A stretch of DNA of 23,780 nt from JAAEQG01 sp023133475 (lineage in GTDB: Bacteria; Planctomycetota; Phycisphaerae; UBA1845). The notes under the pieces were generated by a model, which worked only from the letters and a program-made list of their open reading frames with translations, was not told the DNA's origin and ran no database searches. The stretch covers positions 1 to 23,780 of the forward strand of contig DAOVLE010000055.1 in NCBI GenBank assembly GCA_030631415.1, given 5' to 3'. Below are positions 15,923 to 21,956 of this stretch, in pieces; position 1 is the first letter of the stretch, and each line of letters starts with the position of its first letter. The translations under genes and the position numbers were made by a program.

Positions 15923-17017
15923 ATGAGTGCGCGCACAAACACCAGAAGAATGACAAATAGGTGGCATCCGCAGGCGTTCACGCTTGTCGAGTTGTTAGTG
16001 GTGGTTTCGATCATCGCCTTGCTGATAGCGATTCTGCTTCCATCGCTGCGCAAGGCCCGCGAGCAAGCCAAGATAGCAGTCTGCCTGGCAAACTTGACGG
16101 GTCTTACCAAGGCCAGCCTGATCTACGCGGATGAGGACCCCAACGAACTTATGATCCCGGTGCCGGACACCAGCGTGCTGCCCGAGGCCTCCGGCGCCAT
16201 CGAGTGGGGTGGTAAAGCGGGTAAAGGGCAATCCCCCGATGGCGAGGTGGCCAATTCCATTTTCGGCACTGCCTCCTACCGCGGGCCGGCCCACCGGCCG
16301 TTGAACTTATCCCTGTATAAGGGTGGTTTCAAGGATTTCAATCCACCGTATGGCGGAGTTCCCGATCCGGGCCCCGGTTTTGCCAACTACAAGGCTGATC
16401 AGGAACTGGACCTGCCCATCTATCGTTGCCCGTCGGACACCGGGTACGCCGGCGGCGGGTTTCTATACGAATCAACGGGCAAGCATGACCGCAACGAAAG
16501 GGCGTTCCGTGATGAGATGATGACCGCTTACGATCACTATGGCACCAGTTTCGTGGCCAACACATTCTGGATCGTGGACGGTATAACCGAGATTGCAAAT
16601 CGCGTCCGCAGTCAGTCGGTCTATTTGATGCCGCTTTCGCGTATCCCTTCGCCGGCGGCATCCATCGCCTATCAGGAAGTGCCGTCTCGCTATGCCTGGC
16701 TCTGGGGTGATTGGAGTGCCGAGGGGCAGTGTGACTATTCCGACCGGGTTGAAGGCAACGAGGTTGAGATTCCCGGTTGGCACCGTAATCCGTTTAATTT
16801 CGATGTGGCGTTTGCGGACGGTCACGCCGCCATGATTACGATGAAGGGATGTTACCGCCCCGCCCCTAATCTTGGCGAGGGGAACTATCCCACCGAAGGC
16901 AGCGGTTCGAGCACTACGCTATATGATTACAATCGTTGCGTCACAATCCGTGGCCCGGGTTGGCAGTTGGATACGCTGCCCGCGCCGGCGGTGCTCACGC
17001 CCTATTATAAGGACTAG
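15923..17017 (+). CDS. Type II secretion-like pseudopilin (second copy)
   Basis: This 364-residue protein has a prepilin-type N-terminus, HPQA18-FTLVELLVVVSIIALLIAILLP, with cleavage expected after A18 and the +5 glutamate at E23. The C-terminal part includes a histidine-DGH motif region (WHRNPFNF...AFADGHAAM), the DUF1559-like/H-X9-DG type. The large middle domain carries cysteines (ADGHAAMITMKGCY, CPSDTG) that could form a disulfide outside the cytoplasm. ATG 15923 has GGAG 10 nt upstream. The protein shares its architecture with the pseudopilin at 3303-4130, but the two are not close in sequence. Role: unknown extracytoplasmic assembly or surface protein. Confidence 0.87.
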   Translation: MSARTNTRRMTNRWHPQAFTLVELLVVVSIIALLIAILLPSLRKAREQAKIAVCLANLTGLTKASLIYADEDPNELMIPVPDTSVLPEASGAIEWGGKAGKGQSPDGEVANSIFGTASYRGPAHRPLNLSLYKGGFKDFNPPYGGVPDPGPGFANYKADQELDLPIYRCPSDTGYAGGGFLYESTGKHDRNERAFRDEMMTAYDHYGTSFVANTFWIVDGITEIANRVRSQSVYLMPLSRIPSPAASIAYQEVPSRYAWLWGDWSAEGQCDYSDRVEGNEVEIPGWHRNPFNFDVAFADGHAAMITMKGCYRPAPNLGEGNYPTEGSGSSTTLYDYNRCVTIRGPGWQLDTLPAPAVLTPYYKD

Positions 17018-17028
17018 CCCGTCTGCGC

Positions 17029-17088
17029 GGGTGCCCCACCCCGTCCGGATGCCTGCTACGCGGACATCCGGAACGGGATGGGACACCC
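17029..17088. repeat. Long imperfect hairpin after the pseudopilin gene
   Basis: GGTGCCCCACCCCGTCCGG (17030 on) pairs imperfectly with CCGGAACGGGATGGGACACC (to 17087) around a loop of about 13 nt. It starts 12 nt after the stop codon. There is no T-tract. It may be another repeat family or an end-of-transcript structure. Confidence 0.6.
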
Positions 17089-17147
17089 ATGCGGATTCTC
17101 GTGGTTAGTAATACAAGCCCACTACTGCCGTAACAGGGGAACCACGC

Positions 17148-17153
17148 TATAAT
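17148..17153 (+). promoter_or_regulatory. Candidate -10 box for the fxsA-like gene
   Basis: A perfect TATAAT ends 8 nt before ATG 17162, so transcription would begin at or just before the start codon (leaderless mRNA). The -35 region (CTGCCG, 17 nt upstream) matches poorly. Confidence 0.45.
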
Positions 17154-17161
17154 TGGCGAGT

Positions 17162-17656
17162 ATGTTCTTAAAACTGCTCTTACTGTTCACGCTGATACCG
17201 CTGCTGGAGTTAGCTTTGCTTATCAAGATCGGCGGAGCCATCCACGTCGGCCCCACCATCGCCCTGATCGTTCTCAGTGGGGTGGTTGGAGCTGCGTTGG
17301 CCAGGCATCAGGGGTTCAAGACCATGGCGCGGATTCAGGAGAGTTTGGCGCGGGGGGTCATGCCGACCAAAGAAATGGTGGACGGGTTGATGATCCTGGT
17401 GGCGGCAGTGGTGTTGATTACCCCGGGAGTCATCACCGATGCTTTCGGATTCGTGTTGCTGATCCCTCCCGCCCGTGCCCGGGTCCGAAAAGCGGTCACC
17501 AACTACATCAAGAAACGCATCGTGCTCATTCAACCCCCGCAGGATTCTGCCTCACCGGTGGACGACGGGTTCATCGACGTGGAAGCCCACAGTAGCAACC
17601 GCACCAGGGCGTTTAGCGGCGACCCGAAGGGGAGCGGGGAGAATGGAGAAAATTGA
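17162..17656 (+). CDS. fxsA: FxsA family membrane protein
   Basis: FxsA proteins are small inner-membrane proteins; E. coli FxsA affects exclusion of phage T7 by F plasmids, and the cellular role is otherwise unclear. The 164-residue protein shows the family pattern: FLKLLLLFTLIPLLELALLIKIGG, the TIALIVLSGVVGAALARHQG helix, ARIQESLARGVMPTKEMVDG, then VLITPGVITDAFGFVLLIPP and a basic PARARVRKAV tail. The last roughly 15 residues (FSGDPKGSGENGEN) are encoded by the GTTTAGCGGCGAC element and heptamers, which also supply the TGA stop; the native protein probably ended earlier. ATG 17162 is chosen over the upstream TTG. A TATAAT lies 8 nt upstream, with no Shine-Dalgarno sequence. Confidence 0.88.
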   Translation: MFLKLLLLFTLIPLLELALLIKIGGAIHVGPTIALIVLSGVVGAALARHQGFKTMARIQESLARGVMPTKEMVDGLMILVAAVVLITPGVITDAFGFVLLIPPARARVRKAVTNYIKKRIVLIQPPQDSASPVDDGFIDVEAHSSNRTRAFSGDPKGSGENGEN

Positions 17657-17755
17657 AAATTGAAAATGAAAAATGGAAAATGGGGGGATGTGAGACATTG
17701 TCGTTGGGTGCACTCCCTTCCTTCTTCTCTGCGCTCTCTGCGTCTCTGCGTTCAT
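17608..17755. repeat. 24-bp unit plus composite repeat, copy B (inverted)
   Basis: A GTTTAGCGGCGAC unit with GAAGGGGAGCG (17613-17637) is followed by six 7-mers (AATGGAG, AAAATTG, AAAATGA, AAAATGG types; 17642-17683), GGGGGGATG, GTCGTTGGGTGCACTC and CTCTGCGTCTCTGCGTTCAT. From 17641 on it is the inverted counterpart of 6941-7060. Confidence 0.85.
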
Positions 17756-17795
17756 AAAAAATGGAGCGCGAAAAGGAATGGGGAATTGAGAGAAA

Positions 17796-19355
17796 TCACC
17801 GGGGCGTGATTTCGGGCGAGGTTTCTGTCAGTGGTTCGATGGTGTTGCGGAGGATCAATTCACGGTAATCCGGTTGCCATAGACAGTAGGATACGGTGGC
17901 GGCACATCCAACCAGCGCCAACACCCAGAACGTGCGTTTGATTCTGGTGAGCAAGCGGTGGAACGCTTCTGCCTCCGTAGGATCGCCCGCCTGGGTCATG
18001 AGAAAACGCATTCGGCTGATGATCGAGGAGTGCCGCCAACTCCGCTGCTCATGCGGGATTCCGTTGAGAATCGCCACCCGGTCCAAAGCGGAGACGAAAA
18101 CCGTTGCCCCCGCCACACATAGCGAATGCCCCGCTGCCGGGGATCGACCGCCCGCCGGGTGAACCCCGCACGCATGGTGACATGTGCTCGCGGGCGGAGT
18201 GACACAGTGAGCCCCGAATACGTCCGCCTGACGCTCAAACCGCCGCGATAACCAGCCGAAAAAAACGCCCCAAAACACCACCATCAACCCCAGGCCAATC
18301 CCCTCAAGCGTTGCATCGCACAGCTTCCACACAGGAGTCGGCCCCTGCGACAAACGCACGACGATCTCCATAATCCCCGAAACAAACAGGACACTCACCA
18401 GGGCGAACAGAAAGAAATACGCCATGTGGTGGTGGCGCACGTGGCCGGCTTCGTGGCCGAAAACCGCTTCGATTTGTTCCTCGCTCAACCCCTCCAGAAG
18501 CCCATCGGAAAGCAACACATAACGCCACCGGGCAAAGATGCCCATCACCACCGCGTTGACCATCATTCCGTGACTGTCCCAGGCCAAAATGCCCCGGCAA
18601 CGCAGCCCCGTGCGGCGACAGGCTCGCTCCAGCCGCTGTCGCAATGGGCCGTCCTCCAGGGGGGCTGTCGTCCAGATGGATTTGAGCAGGACCGGCGAAA
18701 ATACGAAAACCACCACCACGACCAAACCGAGGATCGCATCCGGAACCCAGGAGAACAACAATGCCTCCACCAGCCCGGATCGATAATGCTCACAAATCCG
18801 GTAGGCCAGGAAAATGATGCTCATGGGCACGCCGACGATCAGTATCTGGTGGCGAACATTGAACGAGAGATACTCGCGGCAGGTCCATACCTGGGGGCCT
18901 AGCATGTCGTCCAATTTGTGCAGCTTCGTCATCCGCTCGCGTAAGGCCTGATCGATAGGGAACTGACCATGCCACATCGCCACCAGAGCAATCACCAAGG
19001 GGCTGAGGATGATCAGATCGGCGATCCCAGGCCACCCCGAGATCGGCTTCAGGTTTTCGACCGTGTTAGCCCATCGGGTGAGAAAAAGCTCGGCGGCAAA
19101 CCCCGCGAAGATCAGAATCCGCAGCAGCAGCGAGGTGCGGTGGTAGGCAACTTGCCCCGCATCCATGCCATCGGTCGGGTTTCGCAGCCGTCGCAGGGCA
19201 TAGGCAGAGCACATCCGCCCTGCAACCCACCAGAGCGGAATCTGCAACACAACCACCACCACCGACCACACCGGCTGGCCAACCAGCACGGGAAACGGTT
19301 GCTGACCGGTTCGCCAGATCAACAACCCAAAGGACATTACGATCAGCAAGTGCAT
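17796..19355 (-). CDS. M48 family zinc metalloprotease (HtpX/Ste24-like)
   Basis: This is a membrane protease with its catalytic site on the cytoplasmic side in HtpX-like relatives. The 519-residue protein has several membrane segments (near 1-15, 30-46, 78-94, 112-128, 170-186, 205-224, 310-332, 352-368), the zinc motif HEAGH (301-305) preceded by EEQIEAVFG, and the third ligand in ERQADVFG (E374). After this comes a Cys/His-rich insert (about 384-413), then the conserved SALDRVAILNGIP and SWRHSSIISRMRFL. It is long for HtpX; the extra N-terminal helices are notable. ATG 19355 has no Shine-Dalgarno sequence but a TATAAT 12 nt upstream. The TGA stop is followed within a few nt by CTCAATT heptamer-like sequence. 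Confidence 0.87.
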   Translation of the reverse strand: MHLLIVMSFGLLIWRTGQQPFPVLVGQPVWSVVVVVLQIPLWWVAGRMCSAYALRRLRNPTDGMDAGQVAYHRTSLLLRILIFAGFAAELFLTRWANTVENLKPISGWPGIADLIILSPLVIALVAMWHGQFPIDQALRERMTKLHKLDDMLGPQVWTCREYLSFNVRHQILIVGVPMSIIFLAYRICEHYRSGLVEALLFSWVPDAILGLVVVVVFVFSPVLLKSIWTTAPLEDGPLRQRLERACRRTGLRCRGILAWDSHGMMVNAVVMGIFARWRYVLLSDGLLEGLSEEQIEAVFGHEAGHVRHHHMAYFFLFALVSVLFVSGIMEIVVRLSQGPTPVWKLCDATLEGIGLGLMVVFWGVFFGWLSRRFERQADVFGAHCVTPPASTCHHACGVHPAGGRSPAAGHSLCVAGATVFVSALDRVAILNGIPHEQRSWRHSSIISRMRFLMTQAGDPTEAEAFHRLLTRIKRTFWVLALVGCAATVSYCLWQPDYRELILRNTIEPLTETSPEITPR

Positions 19356-19367
19356 GATTCACAAGAG

Positions 19368-19373
19368 ATTATA
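19368..19373 (-). promoter_or_regulatory. Candidate -10 box of the M48 protease gene
   Basis: A perfect TATAAT on the minus strand ends 12 nt before ATG 19355, predicting a 5' leader of only about 5 nt. No good -35 hexamer is seen. Confidence 0.42.
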
Positions 19374-19405
19374 TTAGAGGGTGGTTAATTCCGCAGTTTG
19401 TAGGT

Positions 19406-19620
19406 CGGCGGGTGGCATGGTCAAGAACCACCCTCGATAACGTTACGACTTGCCCGATGACCTTTCGAGGTGGTTCTTGACCATGTTCTGCGCCGCACGC
19501 TTTCGCGCAGCGTGCACATGGCCAAGCTCCATCTTACGCCACAGCCTATGTCTCCGGTTGTGAAACAGGGTCACCTTATGGCAGCCTACCGTCGGAGACG
19601 CTTGGCCATGCCACCCGTCC
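19406..19620. repeat. Multi-branched inverted-repeat element
   Basis: Several stems are nested: outer 12 bp (19409-19420 with 19606-19617), a 20-21 nt arm pair with one bulge (19416-19436 with 19466-19485), GCACGCT/AGCGTGC (19495-19515), CATGGCCAAGC/GCTTGGCCATG (19517-19527 with 19600-19610), and GTCTCCG/CGGAGAC (19550-19556 with 19593-19599). The outer pair shares five bases with each of its neighbours, so alternative folds exclude each other. No gene lies in 19356-19672. Confidence 0.85.
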
Positions 19621-19672
19621 GGGCCTAGCGCCCGCGATCGGTAAAATAAATAGCCCTCAGAAAATCGCCCCC

Positions 19673-20035
19673 TTACGGTCGTCCTCGGCCTCGTCCTCGG
19701 CTTCTGCCGGAGCGTGGTTGCGGTTGCTGGGGGTCGGCTTGGGCTGCCTGCTCACGTAGCAGCGCAAGGTCCACCCCGTCGGTGGGGCTGAATGACTGGC
19801 GGGTGCGGATATCGAAACGGTAAACGATCATCCGCTGCGAAACGGCGTCAATCACATACAGCAGATGCTCGTCAGGGAGAAACTGCCCGGTGGCCAAAAT
19901 GTAATCGCCCGACTCGATCCCCGGCCCGGCGGAGGCAAGAGCCGGCTGCGGTTGAGAGTTCACGATGATCACCCCAACCAGCAGGATGACGGCGGTGATG
20001 CCAAGGACGGCTATGGTAAGATTCTTGTTATCCAT
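19673..20035 (-). CDS. Small membrane-anchored protein, paralog of the upstream gene
   Basis: Unknown function. The 120-residue protein has one N-terminal membrane helix (about 6-26), then a compact domain GDYILATGQFLPDEHLLYVIDAVSQRMIVYRFD, and a low-complexity Gln/Pro/Arg/Gly tail (RSGRSRGRGRGRP). The compact domain matches the neighbour at 20056-20346 in pattern: GD(Y/F), then (V/I)(L/I)D.xSR(K/M)-type and an aromatic near its end. It is the third gene of a three-gene minus-strand operon (gap 20 nt). Only a weak Shine-Dalgarno sequence (GGGAAAGAG) is seen. Confidence 0.7.
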   Translation of the reverse strand: MDNKNLTIAVLGITAVILLVGVIIVNSQPQPALASAGPGIESGDYILATGQFLPDEHLLYVIDAVSQRMIVYRFDIRTRQSFSPTDGVDLALLREQAAQADPQQPQPRSGRSRGRGRGRP

Positions 20036-20055
20036 GATTGAAGTCTCTTTCCCGG

Positions 20056-20346
20056 TTAGTCGGTGCGCCGGATGTCGGATTCCAGGTCGCGGGTCTGCAC
20101 GAACGTCAACTTTGCGTCGTGGCTTTTGGAGGGAACGAAGCAGTGCAACTTGCGGGATTGATGGTCAAGAATGTAGACAGCGTCAAAATCCTTGTGGACC
20201 TTGACGGTGCAAACGGCGAAATCGCCCGGGCGCCCGCCACGAGCGGCATAGGCGGTGGGGAGCACGTCGCGGCTGAAGATCAGCACTGCCGCCAGTGCAA
20301 GATTCAGTCCGACCAGCCCCACGATCAAACTACGTTTGGTGAACAC
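20056..20346 (-). CDS. Small membrane-anchored protein (VYILD...SRKL pattern)
   Basis: Unknown function. From the GTG at 20346 the protein has 96 residues: FTKRSLIVGLVGLNLALAAV (N-terminal membrane helix), then a short exported domain GDFAVCTVKVHKDFDAVYILDHQSRKLHCFVPSKS and an acidic-basic tail. I moved the start from GTG 20361 because AGGAGG (20353-20358) would lie inside the longer frame, exactly 6 nt before GTG 20346. The exported domain resembles that of the next gene, so the two are paralogs, perhaps partners. Second gene of the operon. Confidence 0.72.
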   Translation of the reverse strand: MFTKRSLIVGLVGLNLALAAVLIFSRDVLPTAYAARGGRPGDFAVCTVKVHKDFDAVYILDHQSRKLHCFVPSKSHDAKLTFVQTRDLESDIRRTD

Positions 20347-20352
20347 CAGGTT

Positions 20353-20358
20353 CCTCCT
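20353..20358 (-). promoter_or_regulatory. Strong Shine-Dalgarno sequence deciding a start codon
   Basis: AGGAGG on the minus strand is followed after 6 nt by GTG 20346. It supports that start over the upstream GTG 20361. Confidence 0.7.
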
Positions 20359-20370
20359 CACAGGGTTAGG

Positions 20371-20613
20371 CTAGGATTGGTGAGAGCGTTTGGGGTTCTT
20401 AAAAGCCACCGCACAAACCAGCCCCACCATCACAATAGAGAATATCCACTGGAAAACAGGTTTCTGCTTGTTGGGTTCGGAAGCCACCTTGATCGCAAAG
20501 GCGGCAGGGACAGCCCCATAGGTAAGCCACAAAATAAGGCACGCCATCAGGGCGCGTTTGAGCAGGCTCAGCCCGGCGTGTCGTCGGTTGGATCGTCGAT
20601 TTCTTTTCATCAT
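20371..20613 (-). CDS. Small two-helix membrane protein
   Basis: Unknown function. The 80-residue protein has a basic N-terminus (MMKRNRRSNRRHAG), a membrane helix ALMACLILWLTYGAVPAAFA, a short loop with KVASEPNKQKP, and a second helix FQWIFSIVMVGLVCAVAF with a basic C-terminal tail. The two tandem ATGs (20613 and 20610) lie 7 nt after a TATAAT, so the mRNA is probably leaderless. The frame extends further upstream only through repeat-like GGCAA sequence, which I discount. First gene of the operon of three. Confidence 0.66.
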   Translation of the reverse strand: MMKRNRRSNRRHAGLSLLKRALMACLILWLTYGAVPAAFAIKVASEPNKQKPVFQWIFSIVMVGLVCAVAFKNPKRSHQS

Positions 20614-20620
20614 GCACTCT

Positions 20621-20648
20621 ATTATAACCTTCGGGAGGTTCGGGTAAA
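20621..20648 (-). promoter_or_regulatory. Candidate promoter of the small-protein operon
   Basis: TTTACC (20648-20643), 16 nt spacer, TATAAT (20626-20621), then 7 nt to ATG 20613. The perfect -10 and fair -35 make this the most convincing promoter of the window; transcription would start at the start codon. Confidence 0.58.
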
Positions 20649-20686
20649 CCATCTCTTGCCGAACCATTTCCGCGGGGGTTGGAACA

Positions 20687-20796
20687 AGGCAAGAGGCAAA
20701 AGGTAAGAGGCAAGAGGCAACGAGGCAACAAGGCAACAAGTAGGGCGGGTTCCACCCGCCGCAACATGCCAAGAAGGCGGGTAGCACCCGCCCTAC
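20687..20796. repeat. AGGCAAG tract plus double-arm GGCGGGT palindrome, copy 6
   Basis: AGGC recurs at 7, 7, 7, 7, 8 and 8 nt from 20687 to 20740. The palindrome follows directly: left arm 20740-20760 (loop TCC), right arm 20776-20796 (loop AGC). On the minus strand the outermost bases of the right arm give the TAG stop of the SWIM gene. Confidence 0.88.
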
Positions 20797-21692
20797 GACT
20801 GCTCCCCCAGGAATACATCCATGCCCACCGTGGAGGCTTCCTGGTAAACCACCTCGATTGCCTCCAGAAACCGTTCCTCAGCCCGCCAGAATGGGAAACT
20901 CCCCAGCCGCTTGGGTAAGGCAGCAGGCAGGGTGGGAACCCTAACTTCTCCAAACAAGTCGTCAGGCAAACGGATCCGGTTCCAATAGGCATCCACATCG
21001 CAGGGCAACGGTTCGGAGGGTTCAGGGGCTTGCAGTTCGGCTTCGTATGCGGCGGCTTTGGTCGGGAATCCTTGTTTGCCCGCCTCTCCGCCGGCGGTAT
21101 CCAGCAGCCCGACCAATTCCTCCCGGCTCATCCCGCGCAGCTTGAAGAGCAGGAACGGGTCACGGTCGAACTCCTCTCCGAGCAGGTAGTACACCGCCGC
21201 AATGTGCTTGCACGGGTTCGACCAGTCCGGGCAAGAACAATCGGTCTTCAGGTCTTTGAGTTTCTCGGGAAAGAGCGACAGTCCGGCATCCGTAAAGGCC
21301 TCTTCAATGTCCTGCGGCATCTCACCAGCCAACAGCTTCGCCACAAAAAGGGCCTGACCAGAGAGCGCCTTGGCCAACTTCTTCCACTGTGCGGCGGAGA
21401 GCGGCTTGACCTTGATGGCAACACGGTAGGGCTGCGACCGGGACCCTTGCACCTCCGCCGTCACACAGCCTTCGCTCACGTCGATCGAGAGCACCTGTCC
21501 GCGGCGGGCATAGGACCGCCCTCGGCCAAGCCGTGCGCCGATATGAAAGCTCTCGAGCACCGCGATCCAGCGTTTGGCCCACCAACTCTGCCCAAACGCG
21601 CCACGTTTGGATTGAGCCTTGATCCCGCCCTTAGCCTGACGAGGTGTGGAACGCGGATAGAACTCATGGTAACGATACCATCGCCCAGACAT
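20793..21692 (-). CDS. SWIM zinc-finger protein
   Basis: SWIM domains bind zinc (CxCx(n)CxH) and are thought to bind DNA or proteins; bacterial SWIM proteins often accompany Snf2-type helicases. The 299-residue protein has an N-terminal region starting SGRWYRYHEFYPRSTPRQAKGG and SWWAKRWIAVLES, a middle domain, and the finger DCSCPDWSNPCKHIAAVYYLL with C152, C154, C161 and H163 intact; the tail contains FLLFKLRGMSREELVGLL. ATG 21692 has AGGAG 8 nt upstream, so the frame's upstream extension, which crosses a heptamer tract, is not coding. No helicase gene is in the window. The TAG stop is contributed by a repeat. Confidence 0.86.
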   Translation of the reverse strand: MSGRWYRYHEFYPRSTPRQAKGGIKAQSKRGAFGQSWWAKRWIAVLESFHIGARLGRGRSYARRGQVLSIDVSEGCVTAEVQGSRSQPYRVAIKVKPLSAAQWKKLAKALSGQALFVAKLLAGEMPQDIEEAFTDAGLSLFPEKLKDLKTDCSCPDWSNPCKHIAAVYYLLGEEFDRDPFLLFKLRGMSREELVGLLDTAGGEAGKQGFPTKAAAYEAELQAPEPSEPLPCDVDAYWNRIRLPDDLFGEVRVPTLPAALPKRLGSFPFWRAEERFLEAIEVVYQEASTVGMDVFLGEQS

Positions 21693-21711
21693 CCAATATC
21701 TCCTCTCATAG

Positions 21712-21849
21712 AAAATGGAAAATGGAAAATGCTGACTGGGCAACGTTTTCAGTTTTTCGTTTCCCTCTTCTCCATTCTCAATTCTCCACGCTCCATTCTT
21801 CACGCTCCCCTTCGGGTCGCCGCTAAACGCTACGGACTTGTCGCCGCTA
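21712..21849. repeat. Heptamer tracts plus 24-bp GTCGCCGCTAAAC units
   Basis: AAAATGG heptamers (21712-21731), TCTCCAT/TCTCAAT heptamers (21770-21788), CGCTCCCCTTCGGG, and two CCGCTAAA units at 24-bp spacing (to about 21849). The right part has the same order as 8255-8345. Confidence 0.88.
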
Positions 21850-21877
21850 AATACCCCGGCGCCGTTGTGAGCGCCAC

Positions 21878-21956
21878 ATTCTCAATTCTCAATTCTCAAT
21901 TCATCACGTTTCCCATCCCTCATTTCCCATTTTCCATTTTCCATTTTCCATTTCAT
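21878..21956. repeat. ATTCTCA and CATTTTC heptamer tracts
   Basis: Three ATTCTCA units (21878-21898) and five CATTTCC/CATTTTC units (21921-21954) are separated by about 20 nt. The second tract overlaps the TGA stop of the sucD-like gene. Confidence 0.92.

Noticed and set aside
20614..20787. N-terminal extension of the 80-residue protein
   Set aside because: It is encoded by AGGCAAG repeats and part of a palindrome, and the promoter lies inside it.
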